From contig NZ_JAKLLN010000011.1 of the NCBI RefSeq assembly GCF_023150065.1, positions 1 through 64,000 of the forward strand: 64,000 bases of DNA, in the 5' to 3' direction. Position numbers and translations under genes: made by a program. This document shows, piece after piece, positions 54,822-64,000 of this stretch (its first letter is position 1; each line of letters opens with the position of its first letter). The notes below the pieces were generated by a model that had not been told where the DNA came from, did no database searches, and saw only the letters and a program-made list of their open reading frames with translations. Source of the DNA: Zoogloea sp. Lineage in GTDB: Bacteria; Pseudomonadota; Gammaproteobacteria; Burkholderiales; Rhodocyclaceae.

Positions 54822-55693
54822 CACTCGCTCCTTTGGTCGAACCTATGAGTCATCTTGAAAACCTGTTTGTCGCACACATCGATACAGCGGCCGCAGGTGG
54901 TGCAGTCCGGGGCCAGAATGAGGGGGTGGGTCTGCCCCACCTGCTTGAGGGCGGGACGGATCACTTGGGGTTCGGGACAGACTGCAAAGCAATCCATGCA
55001 GTCGTCGCAGGCCTTGCGGTTGGGGGCGGCCACGCGCACCAGCGCCGTCTTGCCAAGCAGCCCGTAGAAGGCGCCCATGGGGCACAGGTGGCCGCACCAG
55101 CCGCGGCTGGCCACCAGCACGTCGTAGATGAAGATGCCGGCGATGACGAAGAGGCCCCCGCCCATGCCGAAGATCAGCCCCCGGTGCAGCAGGGACACGG
55201 GATTGACCCACTCCCAGGCCAGGCTGCCGGTGAGGGCGGCGGCCACCAGCAGGCCGCCGAGCAGCCAGTAACGGGTGGCGGCGTCGGGCACCCGGCCGGT
55301 CTTGATGCCCAGGCGGCGGCGCGTCCAGGCGGCGGCGTCGGTGACCACATTGACCGGGCAGGCCCAGCTGCAGAACACCCGCCCGCCCACCAGCAGGTAG
55401 AAGCCGAGGACGATGGCGGCGCCGATCAGGGCCGAGGAATAAGGCAGGTGGCCGGTAACGAGGGTCTGCAGCACCAGCAGGGGGTCGGTCAGGGGCAGCA
55501 CGCCCAGGGTCAGCGACGAGGACAGGTTGCCCTTGGCGATCCACAGGCCGAACCACGGCCCGGTGAGGAAGGCCAGCAGGATCAGCAGCTGGCTGCTGCG
55601 CCGCAGGATCAGCCAGCGCTGGTGCTGCCACAGGCTGCGGGCCGGGGCGCAGGCAGCCGGCGCGGGCTTGGAGGGGAGGGTGCTGGTCGCCAT
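54821..55693 (-). CDS. napH: Ferredoxin-type quinol dehydrogenase membrane subunit NapH
   Basis: 290 residues with four membrane helices, CPV motifs FCSWACPVNVVT and WCGHLCPMGAF, and two C-terminal [4Fe-4S] motifs (CDDCMDCFAVCPEP and CTTCGRCIDVC). It oxidises quinol and hands electrons to NapG in the periplasm. I take the start at 55693, two bases after the napG stop. An alternative ATG five codons upstream overlaps napG. Confidence 0.93.
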   Translation of the reverse strand: MATSTLPSKPAPAACAPARSLWQHQRWLILRRSSQLLILLAFLTGPWFGLWIAKGNLSSSLTLGVLPLTDPLLVLQTLVTGHLPYSSALIGAAIVLGFYLLVGGRVFCSWACPVNVVTDAAAWTRRRLGIKTGRVPDAATRYWLLGGLLVAAALTGSLAWEWVNPVSLLHRGLIFGMGGGLFVIAGIFIYDVLVASRGWCGHLCPMGAFYGLLGKTALVRVAAPNRKACDDCMDCFAVCPEPQVIRPALKQVGQTHPLILAPDCTTCGRCIDVCDKQVFKMTHRFDQRSE

Positions 55694-55695
55694 GC

Positions 55696-56622
55696 TCACG
55701 GCTTCCATTTGGAGTTGAGGCCGCTGACGCCCTTGGGCGGTGGCACTGGAGGTGCGGCAGGCGCAGCGGGGGCCGGCGGAAGCCCGGCACCGGATGCGCC
55801 AGGCGCCACCACGGTCTCGGTGGCCTGGCGGCCGGCGGTGGGGCCGTCGAAGCCACGCACCGGCATCTCGACCTGTTCTCCGATCAGCGAACCACCGTGG
55901 CGGGCCTTTTCTTCCCAGCCCTTGCGGTAGTGGGCCGGCAGGGCCCCCTGGGCGAGCTCCCGGGGGAAGACCTTGATGGCCGCCACCGGCAGCACACAGG
56001 ATTTTTCGCACTTGCCACAGCCCGTGCACGCGTCCGAATGGACGGTGGGCAGCAGCATGGCATGACGGTCGGAGCGGGGGTTGTGCTGGGTCTCGAGGGT
56101 GATGGCCTTGTCGATCACCGGGCAGACCCGGTAGCACACGTCACAGCGCAGGCCGAGGAAATTGAGGCAGCTCTCGTGGTCCACGAGGGCCGCAAGCCCC
56201 ATGCGGGCCTGGTTGATGTCGGTCAGCTCCCGGTCCAGGGCCCCGGTGGGGCAGGCCTTGACGCAGGGGATGTCCTCGCACATCTCGCAGGGCACGCTGC
56301 GGGCATGGAAATACGGGGTGCCGGTGGGCACCGGGTCACCCAGATCGGACAGCTTCAGGGTGTCATAGGGGCAGTCGCGCACGCACAGACCACAGCGCAC
56401 GCAGGCCGCCAGAAAGTCGGATTCGGGCAGGGCACCGGGCGGGCGGATGGCCTGGGCCGGCAGCGCCGCGGCGCTGCGCGAATACAGACCCGCCCCCAGG
56501 GCCAGCAGGCAGCCGCCACCGGCAGCGGCAGCCACGCTGTTGATGAACTTCCGCCGGCCCACCGACGCCGGGGTGGTGGCGGCAGGAGCCTTGCTGGCGG
56601 GTTTCGTCTGACCGGTGTCCAT
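55696..56622 (-). CDS. napG: Periplasmic ferredoxin-type protein NapG
   Basis: 308 residues. The Tat signal is [16 protein letters not shown] (about 21-36). Four ferredoxin-like clusters follow: [35 protein letters not shown] and [11 protein letters not shown]. The C-terminal 40 residues are Pro/Ala-rich, an extension beyond the family average. It accepts electrons from NapH and passes them toward NapAB. It starts 51 nt after napA. Confidence 0.94.
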   Translation of the reverse strand: MDTGQTKPASKAPAATTPASVGRRKFINSVAAAAGGGCLLALGAGLYSRSAAALPAQAIRPPGALPESDFLAACVRCGLCVRDCPYDTLKLSDLGDPVPTGTPYFHARSVPCEMCEDIPCVKACPTGALDRELTDINQARMGLAALVDHESCLNFLGLRCDVCYRVCPVIDKAITLETQHNPRSDRHAMLLPTVHSDACTGCGKCEKSCVLPVAAIKVFPRELAQGALPAHYRKGWEEKARHGGSLIGEQVEMPVRGFDGPTAGRQATETVVAPGASGAGLPPAPAAPAAPPVPPPKGVSGLNSKWKP

Positions 56623-56673
56623 GATCTTTCTCGTTCAGGGCGCCCCGTCCGGCGGACGGAGCGCCGCCAACGC

Positions 56674-59229
56674 TCAGGCGCGCACCACCTTGACGGCGCA
56701 CTTCTTGTAGTCGGTCTCCTTGGAGATCGGGCAGGTGGCGTCGAGGGTGAGCTTGTTGACCAGCTTCGATTCGTCGAAGAAGGGCACGAAGATCAGGCCG
56801 ACCGGCGGCTTGTTGCGGCCCTTGGTCTCGATGCGGGCGGTCATCTCGCCACGGCGGGACTGGACCTTCACCACCATGCCGCGCTGCAGGCCGCGCTTCT
56901 TGGCGTCGTCCGGGTGCATGAAGACCTGGGCCTCGGGCACGGCCTTGTGCAGCTCGGGCACGCGCCGGGTCATGGTGCCGGTGTGCCAGTGTTCGAGCAC
57001 GCGGCCGGTGCACAGCCACAGATCGAACTCGGCATCGGGCTTCTCGGGAGGATCCTGGTAGGGCAGCGCGAAGATGACGGCCTTGCCGTCCTTGTGGCCG
57101 TAGAACTTCACGCCCTCGCCCGCCTTCACGTAGGGGTCATAGCCCTCGCGGAAGCGCCACAGGGTTTCCTTGCCATCGACCACCGGCCAGCGCAGGCCGC
57201 GGGCCTTGTGGTAGACGTCGAAGAGGGCCAGGTCATGGCCATGGCCGCGGCCGAACAGGGCGTATTCCTCGAACAGGCCCTTCTGCACGTAGTAACCGAA
57301 GGCCTCGGACTCGTCGTTGGTGTAGTTCTTGATGGCGTGCTCGTTGACCTTGACGGTCTCGCTCTTCGGGAACTTGTTCACCACCTTGTTGGCATAGAGC
57401 ACGTCGTACAGGGTCTTGCCCTTCAGCTCGGGCTTCTTGGCGATCAGCTCGGCCGGCCACACCTCCTCGACCTTGAAGCGCTTGGAGAATTCCATGTATT
57501 GCCACAGATCGGACTTGGCCTCGCCGGGGGCCTTGACCTGCTGACGCCACACCTGGGTGCGACGCTCGGCGTTGCCGAAGGCGCCCTCCTTCTCGGTCCA
57601 CATGGCCGAGGGCAGGATCAGGTCGGCGGCCAGGGCGGACACGGTGGGGTACACATCCGACACCACCACGAAGGCCACGGGGTTGCGCCAGCCCGGGTAG
57701 ATCTCTTGGTTGACGTTGGGGCCGGCCTGCATGTTGTTGGTGGTGCTGGTCCAGTAGCACTTGATCTTGCCGTCCTTCAGGGCGCGGCTCTGGGCCACGG
57801 CGTGGAGGCCGATCTTGTCGGGGATGGTGCCATCGGGCAGTTGCCAGATTTCCTCGGCGTGGTGGCGATGCTCGGGGTTGGTCACCACCATGTCGGCGGG
57901 CAGGCGGTGGGCAAAGGTGCCCACTTCCCGGGCGGTACCGCAGGCGGAGGGCTGGCCAGTGAGGGAGAAGGGGCCGGAGCCGGGGGTGGAGATCTTGCCC
58001 ACCAGCAAGTGGACGTTGTAGATCATGTTGTTCACCCAGGTGCCGCGGGTGTGCTGGTTGAAGCCCATGGTCCAGAAGCTGACGACCTTCTTCTTGGGGT
58101 CGGCATAGATTTCGGCGAGCTTCTTGAGGCGGTCCTGCGGCACGCCGGAGAGCTTGGAGACCTTCTCGACGGTGTATTCGGAGACGAACTTCTTGAACTC
58201 TTCGAAGGTGCTCGGGCGGGAGTCGTTCGGGTTGTTCTTGGGCTTGCCTTCGGCGCCGGGGTAGCCGTTGAACTTGGCGTCCTTCTCCAGGGCATGGGCC
58301 GGGCGCAGGCCAAAGCCGATGTCGGTCTCGCCCATCTTGAAGTTCACGTTCTTCTTGACGAACTCCTGGTTAACCTTGCCGGTCTGGATGATGTAGTTGC
58401 AGATGTAGTTGAGGATGGCCAGATCGGTCTGTGGCGTGAAGATCATGCCGTTGTCGGCCAGCTCGAAGCTGCGGTGCTCGAAGGTGGACAGCACGTGCAC
58501 CTGGGTGTCGGTCTTGGTCAGGCGTCGGTCGGTGATGCGTGTCCACAGGATGGGGTGCATCTCGGCCATGTTGGAACCCCACAGCACGAAGGCGTCGGCC
58601 TGCTCGATGTCGTCGTAGCAGCCCATCGGCTCGTCGATGCCGAAGGTGCGCATGAAGCCGGTCACCGCCGAGGCCATGCAGTGCCGGGCGTTGGGATCGA
58701 GGTTGTTGGAGCGGAAGCCGGCCTTCATCAGCTTGGAGGCGGCATAGCCTTCCCAGATGGTCCACTGGCCCGAGCCGAACATGGCGATGGAGGTGGGGCC
58801 GGTGGTCTTGAGGGCTTCCTTCCACTTCTCGGCCATGATGTCGAAGGCCGCATTCCAGCTGATCGGGGTGAAGTCGCCGTTCTTGTCGTACTTGCCGTTC
58901 TTCATGCGCAGCAGCGGGCGGGTCAGGCGGTCCTCGCCGTACATGATCTTGGACAGGAAGTAGCCCTTGATGCAGTTGAGGCCCCGGTTGACCTGGGAAT
59001 CCGGGTCGCCCTGGGTGGCCACCACGCGGCCGTTCTGCACACCCACCAGCACCGAACAGCCCGTCCCGCAGAAGCGGCAGGCGGCCTTGTCCCAGCGCAC
59101 GGCGGAACTGTTTTCGGCGGCAGCAGGAGCCGCCTCTTTGGCGGCCAGGGCGGGCAGGGAAACGCCGGCCGTGGCGGCAGCCGTGGCAATGGCCTGGGTC
59201 TTGATGAAATCGCGTCGGTTGATGGTCAT
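56674..59229 (-). CDS. napA: Periplasmic nitrate reductase catalytic subunit NapA
   Basis: 851 residues: Tat signal [20 protein letters not shown], then the [4Fe-4S] site with Cys51, Cys54, Cys58 and Cys86, and the molybdenum ligand Cys184 in [16 protein letters not shown]. Molybdopterin guanine-dinucleotide domains cover the rest, including [16 protein letters not shown]. It reduces nitrate to nitrite. It is slightly longer than E. coli NapA (828), mostly in the linker after the signal. The start overlaps napD by ATGA. Confidence 0.97.
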   Translation of the reverse strand: MTINRRDFIKTQAIATAAATAGVSLPALAAKEAAPAAAENSSAVRWDKAACRFCGTGCSVLVGVQNGRVVATQGDPDSQVNRGLNCIKGYFLSKIMYGEDRLTRPLLRMKNGKYDKNGDFTPISWNAAFDIMAEKWKEALKTTGPTSIAMFGSGQWTIWEGYAASKLMKAGFRSNNLDPNARHCMASAVTGFMRTFGIDEPMGCYDDIEQADAFVLWGSNMAEMHPILWTRITDRRLTKTDTQVHVLSTFEHRSFELADNGMIFTPQTDLAILNYICNYIIQTGKVNQEFVKKNVNFKMGETDIGFGLRPAHALEKDAKFNGYPGAEGKPKNNPNDSRPSTFEEFKKFVSEYTVEKVSKLSGVPQDRLKKLAEIYADPKKKVVSFWTMGFNQHTRGTWVNNMIYNVHLLVGKISTPGSGPFSLTGQPSACGTAREVGTFAHRLPADMVVTNPEHRHHAEEIWQLPDGTIPDKIGLHAVAQSRALKDGKIKCYWTSTTNNMQAGPNVNQEIYPGWRNPVAFVVVSDVYPTVSALAADLILPSAMWTEKEGAFGNAERRTQVWRQQVKAPGEAKSDLWQYMEFSKRFKVEEVWPAELIAKKPELKGKTLYDVLYANKVVNKFPKSETVKVNEHAIKNYTNDESEAFGYYVQKGLFEEYALFGRGHGHDLALFDVYHKARGLRWPVVDGKETLWRFREGYDPYVKAGEGVKFYGHKDGKAVIFALPYQDPPEKPDAEFDLWLCTGRVLEHWHTGTMTRRVPELHKAVPEAQVFMHPDDAKKRGLQRGMVVKVQSRRGEMTARIETKGRNKPPVGLIFVPFFDESKLVNKLTLDATCPISKETDYKKCAVKVVRA

Positions 59230-59528
59230 GATTGAGCCTCCTCGCAGGGGGAATTCACGGAATGCGTGGCTGGGGTTTCGTTAAAGCTCGCCGGCAGCGG
59301 TGTGTCGGTGTGTTCGTAGGCCAGGGTGGCGGCCAGCACCTGGGGCACCCGGTGCAGGGCAATGAGGGTGTCGGACATGGACGCCCCTTCGGCATCCTCG
59401 ACGGTCACCACGAGCTTGCCGTCCTCGGACATGCCATGGCATTCAACGCCGGGAAAGGCAGTCAGGGCGGCCTCGGCCTCGGCACGGGTTTCCGGCTTGA
59501 TGCGCAGGACAAGACTGACAATGTTCAT
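59226..59528 (-). CDS. napD: NapA signal-peptide chaperone NapD
   Basis: 100 residues of the small ferredoxin-like NapD fold: [20 protein letters not shown], then [20 protein letters not shown] and a helix [19 protein letters not shown]. It binds the Tat signal of NapA until the cofactor is inserted. The start at 59528 overlaps the napF stop. The longer frame upstream is inside napF. The C-terminal 15 residues are less conserved. Confidence 0.93.
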   Translation of the reverse strand: MNIVSLVLRIKPETRAEAEAALTAFPGVECHGMSEDGKLVVTVEDAEGASMSDTLIALHRVPQVLAATLAYEHTDTPLPASFNETPATHSVNSPCEEAQS

Positions 59529-60025
59529 GAAGGCTCCTGAGCAGGATTGACGGCGACGCGCTGGATCGCGACGACAGGACAGGGCGCGATGCAGGCACCG
59601 CAACCGGTGCATGCCGTGTTATCCACATCGGGGAGGGGAACCCCGCCAAGACGGGGACGAAAGCGGATCGCGCCGGCATCACACAGTTCGCCGCAGACGC
59701 GGCACTCCACGTTCTGGGCCGCCAGACAGCCTTCGCCAATGGCGATACCGAAAGACCAGGGCGCCTGCTCGACGTCCCGGCCGATGGCCCCGGTGGAACA
59801 CACCCGCGCACAGTCACCGCACAGGGTGCAGTGGGCATCCGAGAAGTCCGCCTCCGGATAGCCACCCTGCCCTGCCACCAGCAACTGCGTGGGGCAGGCC
59901 TTGAGGCAATCGTTGCAGCGGGTGCAGCGATCCAGGAAAAGGGGCTCGGCTGCACTCCAGGGCGGACGGAATGGCGTCGGCCCGGGCGCACGACCACCCA
60001 GAAAACGACGACGGGAAACATCCAT
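59525..60025 (-). CDS. napF: Ferredoxin-type protein NapF
   Basis: 166 residues with four ferredoxin-like cysteine groups: CTRCNDCLKACP, CTLCGDCARVC, CRVCGELC and CTGCGACIAPCP. A twin-arginine-like SRRRFLGG lies at the very N-terminus, although NapF stays in the cytoplasm. It helps mature NapA. It is the first gene of the napFDAGHBC operon and follows the proposed DNR/FNR-controlled promoter. Confidence 0.93.
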   Translation of the reverse strand: MDVSRRRFLGGRAPGPTPFRPPWSAAEPLFLDRCTRCNDCLKACPTQLLVAGQGGYPEADFSDAHCTLCGDCARVCSTGAIGRDVEQAPWSFGIAIGEGCLAAQNVECRVCGELCDAGAIRFRPRLGGVPLPDVDNTACTGCGACIAPCPVVAIQRVAVNPAQEPS

Positions 60026-60057
60026 GACTGGCTCAGGGTTTTTTGCGGTGTGGGGCG

Positions 60058-60099
60058 ATCCTAAGTCTCACCTTAGGAAAAAACCTTGATCCGTGCCAA
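60058..60099 (-). promoter_or_regulatory. Nap operon promoter with FNR/DNR box at -41.5
   Basis: The dyad TTGGC-ACGG-ATCAA (minus strand, 60099-60086) matches TTGAT-N4-ATCAA at 8 of 10 positions. A TAGGAT at 60063-60058 stands at the -10 position when the start is placed 41.5 bp from the dyad centre (about 60051). A small hairpin CCTAAG/CTTAGG lies between them. Leader length is about 26 nt. Confidence 0.68.
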
Positions 60100-60192
60100 G
60101 AAACACCCCGATGGCGCTACCCATACCGGGGGAGACGTCCCTTCAGGGGGGCGCGCCCCCCGTCAGCCCCGTTGCGGCCCTGCATGAAGGGC

Positions 60193-60220
60193 TTGCATTT
60201 AACTAGACAATCAGTCTAAT
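60193..60220 (+). promoter_or_regulatory. acuR promoter with AcuR-type operator 1
   Basis: TTGCAT (60193-60198) and TCTAAT (60215-60220), spaced 16 bp, form a promoter. The dyad TAGAC-AATCA-GTCTA (60204-60218) overlaps the spacer and the -10, so a repressor bound there would block transcription. The same dyad occurs before acuI. Confidence 0.72.
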
Positions 60221-60228
60221 ATTTCCAC

Positions 60229-60867
60229 ATGCATACCGATCAGCCCGTCGCCCGTCGGCGTGGCCGCCCCCCCCGGCAACGCAACGAGCTCACCGACACC
60301 CGTGAGTTGTTGCTGCGCGCAGGTCTTGAGGTGCTCACCGAGAAGGGTTTCTCGGCCACTGGCATCGACGAGATTCTGGGCCGCGTCGGAGTTCCCAAGG
60401 GGTCGTTCTATCACTACTTCAACAGCAAGGAGGCCTTTGGCCTTGCGCTGATCGAGGGCTACGGGCGCTTCTTTGCACGCAAGCTGGACCGTCATCTCGG
60501 CAACCGGGCGCTCCCGCCCCTGCTGCGCCTGCATGCTTTTGTGGACGACGCCAGGGACGGCATGGCGCGGCACGCATTCCGCCGCGGCTGCCTGATCGGC
60601 AACCTCGGTCAGGAGATGGGGGCGCTGCCCGAGAGTTTTCGCGATCGCCTCCGGGACACTTTCGAGGACTGGCAGGCCCGCTTTTCGGCCTGCCTCGTTG
60701 AAGCCCGGGAGGCCGGCGAGATCGCCGCCGATGCCGACACCGACCAGCTCGCGGCTTTCTTCTGGATCGGCTGGGAGGGCGCAGTGCTGCGCGCCAAGCT
60801 GGAAAAAAGTGCAAAGCCGCTCGAATTGTTTGCCGGACTGTTTTTTGCCAGCCTGCCCCGGGGCTGA
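60229..60867 (+). CDS. acuR: TetR-family repressor, AcuR-like
   Basis: 212 residues. The N-terminal TetR helix-turn-helix is at about 22-65 (TDTRELLLRAGLEVLTEKGF, ATGIDEILGRVGVPKGSFYHYF). The C-terminal ligand domain (about 70-210) has the AcuR-type stretch RRGCLIGNLGQEMGALPESF. AcuR represses the acryloyl-CoA reductase gene and is released by acrylate. The neighbour acuI supports this. It is autoregulated if the operator in its own promoter is used. The start at 60229 is uncertain because no good ribosome site is visible. Confidence 0.85.
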   Translation: MHTDQPVARRRGRPPRQRNELTDTRELLLRAGLEVLTEKGFSATGIDEILGRVGVPKGSFYHYFNSKEAFGLALIEGYGRFFARKLDRHLGNRALPPLLRLHAFVDDARDGMARHAFRRGCLIGNLGQEMGALPESFRDRLRDTFEDWQARFSACLVEAREAGEIAADADTDQLAAFFWIGWEGAVLRAKLEKSAKPLELFAGLFFASLPRG

Positions 60868-60871
60868 TTTT

Positions 60872-60900
60872 TTCAACCGTTAATAGACGATCAGTCTAAA
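60872..60900 (+). promoter_or_regulatory. acuI promoter with AcuR-type operator 2
   Basis: TAGAC-GATCA-GTCTA (60884-60898) matches operator 1 in 14 of 15 positions. TTCAAC (60872-60877) and TCTAAA (60895-60900), spaced 17 bp, are possible promoter boxes. The operator overlaps the -10. GGAGGA just after serves as the ribosome site of acuI. Confidence 0.7.
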
Positions 60901-60910
60901 TGGAGGAGAC

Positions 60911-61894
60911 ATGTTCAAGGGAATCCTGATCGAGAAGGACGAGTCCGGTTACCGTGCGGCGGTGCAGGACCTCGACGAAGCGCTGCTCCCCGAGGGGGAT
61001 GTGACCGTCAGGGTGAGCCACTCGACGCTCAACTACAAGGACGGCCTTGCCATCACCGGCCAGGCACCCGTGGTACGACGCTTTCCCATGGTCCCCGGGA
61101 TCGATTTCGCGGGCGTGGTGGAAAGCAGCACGCATCCAGCCTATCGGCCGGGCGACGCCGTGGTGCTCAACGGCTGGGGAGTGGGCGAGGTGCACTGGGG
61201 TGGCCTCGCGCAGACGGCGCGGGTCAACGGCGACTGGCTGGTACCCCTGCCCCAGGCCTTCTCCGCGCAGCAGGCCATGGCCATCGGCACCGCGGGCTAC
61301 ACCGCCATGCTCTGCGTGCTTGCCCTGGAACGCCACGGCGTGACGCCCGGGCAGGGTGAAATCCTGGTCACCGGCGCTGCGGGCGGCGTGGGCAGCGTTG
61401 CGGTGGCCGTGCTCGCCAAACTCGGCTACACGGTGGTTGCCGCCACCGGTCGCCCCGGGGACGCCGCCTACCTGAAGACCCTGGGCGTCCGCGAGATCAT
61501 CGAGCGTTCCGTTCTGGCCTCCCCCGGGAAACCCCTGGGAAAGGAACGCTGGGCCGGTGCCGTGGATGTGGTGGGGAGCCACGTGCTCGCCAACGTCTGC
61601 GCCGGCATGAAGTACCGGGGCGTGGTCACGGCCTGCGGCCTGGCAGCCGGCATGGACTTTCCGGCAAGCGTCGCACCTTTCATCCTCCGCGGCGTCACCC
61701 TGGCGGGTATCGACAGCGTGATGTGCCCACGGGCCGAGCGTCTGGTGGCCTGGCAACGTCTGGCCAGCGATCTGGATATCGCCCGGCTCGGCACCATCAG
61801 CCGGGAGATCGGACTGGCCGAAGCCATCCCCCTTGCGGCCGGGCTGCTCAGGGGCGAAGTACGCGGCCGGGTCGTCGTGGACGTCAATCGCTAA
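60911..61894 (+). CDS. acuI: Acryloyl-CoA reductase AcuI (YhdH family, NADPH)
   Basis: 327 residues of the MDR superfamily. The N-terminal GroES-like part has [13 protein letters not shown] and [10 protein letters not shown]. The Rossmann fold is signalled by [20 protein letters not shown], with NADP-binding A-x-TGRPGD after it. YhdH/AcuI proteins have the specific [14 protein letters not shown] segment, present here. They reduce toxic acryloyl-CoA to propionyl-CoA. The ATG at 60911 has GGAGGA upstream. It is probably controlled by AcuR. Confidence 0.9.
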   Translation: MFKGILIEKDESGYRAAVQDLDEALLPEGDVTVRVSHSTLNYKDGLAITGQAPVVRRFPMVPGIDFAGVVESSTHPAYRPGDAVVLNGWGVGEVHWGGLAQTARVNGDWLVPLPQAFSAQQAMAIGTAGYTAMLCVLALERHGVTPGQGEILVTGAAGGVGSVAVAVLAKLGYTVVAATGRPGDAAYLKTLGVREIIERSVLASPGKPLGKERWAGAVDVVGSHVLANVCAGMKYRGVVTACGLAAGMDFPASVAPFILRGVTLAGIDSVMCPRAERLVAWQRLASDLDIARLGTISREIGLAEAIPLAAGLLRGEVRGRVVVDVNR

Positions 61895-61946
61895 CCCCCC
61901 ATCAACAACAACACCTCAAAACACTCATCAAACGAAGGAGAACAGC

Positions 61947-62525
61947 ATGACCCAAACCCCCCACGCACCCGTGAGCCGCTTTCCGGTCCCCGAACTCAAG
62001 GACATGCCCGAGGACATCCGGGCCCGGATCCTCGCCGTCCAGGAGAAATCCGGCTTCATCCCCAATGTGTTCCTGACCCTGGCCCACCGGCCGGACGAGT
62101 TCCGGGCCTTCTTTGCCTATCACGACGCCCTGATGGACAAGCCCGGCAACCTCACCAAGGCCGAACGGGAAATGATCGTGGTGGCGACAAGCAACGTGAA
62201 TCAATGCCAGTACTGCGTGATCGCCCACGGTGCCATCCTGCGCGTTCGCGCCAAGAACCCGCTGATTGCCGACCAGGTCGCCACCAACTACCGCAAGGCC
62301 GACATCACCCCGCGCCAGAAGGCCATGCTGGATTTCGCCATGAAGGTCTCCCAGAACGCCCACCTGGCCGGCGAAGCCGATTTCGAAGCCCTCAAGGCCC
62401 ATGGCTTCAACGATGACGACATCTGGGACATTGCCGGCATCTCGGCCTTCTTCGGCATGTCCAACCGCATCGCCAACGTGACGAACATGCGCCCCAACGC
62501 CGAGTTCTACGCCCTCGGCCGCTAG
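61947..62525 (+). CDS. Peroxidase-related AhpD/carboxymuconolactone-decarboxylase-family protein
   Basis: 192 residues, mainly helical. The active-site CxxC is in [15 protein letters not shown] (Cys and nearby His typical of AhpD), in a protein of the uncharacterised peroxidase-related group. It may reduce peroxides or act as a decarboxylase. The start has AAGGAG upstream. It lies 52 nt after acuI, so co-transcription with the acrylate-detoxification gene is likely. The stop overlaps the stop of the convergent kinase (CTAG). Confidence 0.82.
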   Translation: MTQTPHAPVSRFPVPELKDMPEDIRARILAVQEKSGFIPNVFLTLAHRPDEFRAFFAYHDALMDKPGNLTKAEREMIVVATSNVNQCQYCVIAHGAILRVRAKNPLIADQVATNYRKADITPRQKAMLDFAMKVSQNAHLAGEADFEALKAHGFNDDDIWDIAGISAFFGMSNRIANVTNMRPNAEFYALGR

Positions 62526-64000
62526 GCAGCCGATCGCCCGAGCCACGTCAGCAAGGCACGGTAAAGTCTGTCGGGATCGACGGGTTTGGAAACAAAGTCG
62601 TTCATCCCGGCAGCCATGCACCGCGCCCGGTCGTCGCTGAACGCGTTGGCGGTCATGGCCACGATGGGCACCTCCCGCCCCCCGTCGAGCTGCCGGATGG
62701 CGCGGGTCGCCGCCACGCCGTCCATGCGCGGCATCTGCATGTCCATCAGGATCAGGGCGTAGGTCCCCGCCGGCGCCCGCTGAAATTCGGCGACGGCCTC
62801 CTCCCCATCCACAGCCCGGCCATACAGCAGGCCAACATCGTCCAGGATCGCCTGGGCAACCAGCATGTTGATCTCGTTGTCCTCGACGACCAGGATTCGG
62901 GCGCCGGAGAATCGCTCCCGCACCTGCGCCGCCACCGCCTCTACGTCCCCCAGCGGCGCGGCGTCCTGCAAGGCCTCGGCGGCCTTCCTGAGGCGTACGG
63001 TGAACCAGAAGGTGCTGCCCTTGCCGGGGACACTCTCGCCCCCCGCGTCCCCGCCCATCAGCTGCGCCAGACGGCGGGTGATCGCCAGCCCCAGCCCGGT
63101 CCCACCAAAACTGCGGACCGTCGAGGAGTCCGCCTGCTCGAAGGGCACAAACAGCCGGTCGACCACCTCAGGAGCAATCCCGATCCCCGTATCCACGACC
63201 TCGAAGCGGAGAGCCACGTGATCGTCGGACTCCTCCTCCATGATCGTCCTGACGGTCACCGCGCCCTCCCGGGTGAACTTGACCGCATTGCTCACCAGAT
63301 TGAGCAGGGCCTGGGTGAGGCGCATGGAATCCCCCTGCAACGCCACAGGCGGGAAATCCAGCTCGGTCCTGAGCTGGAGCCCCTTGGCACTGGCCGTCTC
63401 GGCCACCATCGCACACACGTTGACCGGCAGGGCGCGGATATCCACCGTGTCTTCAGCCAGTTGCAGCTTGCCCGCCTCGATCTTGGAGAAATCGAGGATG
63501 TCATTGATGATGCCGAGAAGGTGCTTGCCTGAGGACTCGATCCTGACAAGCTTGTCGGCCGTATCAGGCTCGTGCCGCCGTCCGCGCAACACCGCCGAAA
63601 GGCCGATGATGGCGTTCAGCGGAGTGCGGATTTCGTGGCTCATGTTGGCCAGAAAGCGACCTTTCGCCAGATTGGCTGCTTCGGCCGCCAACTTCGCATC
63701 CGACAGGGCCGCCGTCCGCTCCTCGACCATGGCCTCCAGGTGGCTGCGATGGCGCGCCAGCTCCTCTTCGGCCTCCTTGAGCCGGGTGATATCCACCGCC
63801 ACCCCAGCCCAGACCGCGCCCCCGCTCAAACGCTCCACCGGCGCCGACCGGACCTGCAGCCAGACCTGCCGGCCGGCCGCCGGGTTGAACATCAGCACCC
63901 CCGAGTACTCGCTCAGATCACGCAGGCACACGGCTTCGTCCGCCTGGTACCGGGCAAGGGACTCCGGCGCCATCAGCGCGAACAGGGGCCGGGCGTCCAC
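62522..64000 (-). CDS. Hybrid sensor histidine kinase (N-terminus beyond the window)
   Basis: The visible 492 residues start inside or near a PAS domain ([30 protein letters not shown]), then a coiled coil, HisKA with [18 protein letters not shown], HATPase with [19 protein letters not shown], and a C-terminal receiver with [29 protein letters not shown] and FVSKPVDPD. The architecture is the same as the PAS-PAS hybrid kinase at 51372-53411, and the sequences look like paralogues. The gene runs off the right edge, so its true start and sensory input are unknown. Confidence 0.88.
   Translation of the reverse strand: MDARPLFALMAPESLARYQADEAVCLRDLSEYSGVLMFNPAAGRQVWLQVRSAPVERLSGGAVWAGVAVDITRLKEAEEELARHRSHLEAMVEERTAALSDAKLAAEAANLAKGRFLANMSHEIRTPLNAIIGLSAVLRGRRHEPDTADKLVRIESSGKHLLGIINDILDFSKIEAGKLQLAEDTVDIRALPVNVCAMVAETASAKGLQLRTELDFPPVALQGDSMRLTQALLNLVSNAVKFTREGAVTVRTIMEEESDDHVALRFEVVDTGIGIAPEVVDRLFVPFEQADSSTVRSFGGTGLGLAITRRLAQLMGGDAGGESVPGKGSTFWFTVRLRKAAEALQDAAPLGDVEAVAAQVRERFSGARILVVEDNEINMLVAQAILDDVGLLYGRAVDGEEAVAEFQRAPAGTYALILMDMQMPRMDGVAATRAIRQLDGGREVPIVAMTANAFSDDRARCMAAGMNDFVSKPVDPDRLYRALLTWLGRSAA

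Noticed and set aside
55897-59235. An 1112-codon open frame on the plus strand opposite napG and napA
   Set aside because: Antisense shadow of napA. The translation is rich in H, G, L and V with no recognisable motif.

Overview
The window is dense, GC-rich, gene-packed DNA from a free-living denitrifying betaproteobacterium. I infer a member of the Rhodocyclales, perhaps close to Azospira/Dechlorosoma, from four things: a RegB/RegA redox pair, periplasmic nitrate reductase with cytochrome c-type NO reductase, PEP-CTERM proteins, and a betaproteobacterial SAH riboswitch in front of metH. The genus is not proven. I see no insertion sequence, prophage, integrase or CRISPR array. Most of the window reads as core chromosome.

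Layout. 0-9 kb: cold-shock protein, regBA-hslR, an OmpA-type lipoprotein, an AEC transporter, hslVU and a tandem-STAS protein. 8.6-14.4 kb (minus strand): a metal-homeostasis run reading dksA, CobW-type GTPase, small Cys-pair protein, outer-membrane protein, znuA-znuC-znuB. 14.7-22.4 kb (plus): ybgC-tolQRAB-pal-cpoB, then queE-queC and a YeeE/YedE sulfur transporter. 22.4-23.2 kb: two tRNA-Lys genes (UUU and CUU anticodons) and infA. 23.3-31.3 kb: a heme-binding sensor kinase, a phasin, a SMUG-type uracil-DNA glycosylase, an AmpG-like permease, a REC-GGDEF protein, and norE-norF-norQ. 31.4-34.5 kb: three PEP-CTERM exported proteins. 34.5-38.4 kb: metH with an upstream SAH riboswitch and what looks like a terminator-type expression platform. 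38.8-47.4 kb: a zinc-ribbon/DUF805/glutaredoxin fusion followed by an operon related to E. coli ynbABCD, extended with an acyltransferase, a small membrane protein and an APH-fold kinase. 47.5-60.0 kb (minus): an NtrC/sigma-54-controlled amt, norCB, a PAS-PAS hybrid kinase and napFDAGHBC. 60.2-64 kb: an acuR-acuI pair with twin operators, an AhpD-like protein and a truncated hybrid kinase.

How the parts work together. Nitrate is reduced in the periplasm by NapAB, fed by NapC and NapGH. NO is removed by NorCB, with NorE, NorF and NorQ as accessory proteins. No nitrite reductase, N2O reductase or norD lies in the window. FNR/DNR-like 14-bp dyads stand before napF, norC and norE, so these units are probably one regulon.

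The best candidate for an under-described system is the ynb-like operon at 40.2-47.4 kb. Its genes could together make and remodel a phospholipid: acyltransferase, CDP-diglyceride synthase, CDP-alcohol phosphatidyltransferase, PAP2/dual-specificity phosphatase, hydrolase-methyltransferase and a sugar/choline-kinase-fold kinase. Its product is unknown to me.
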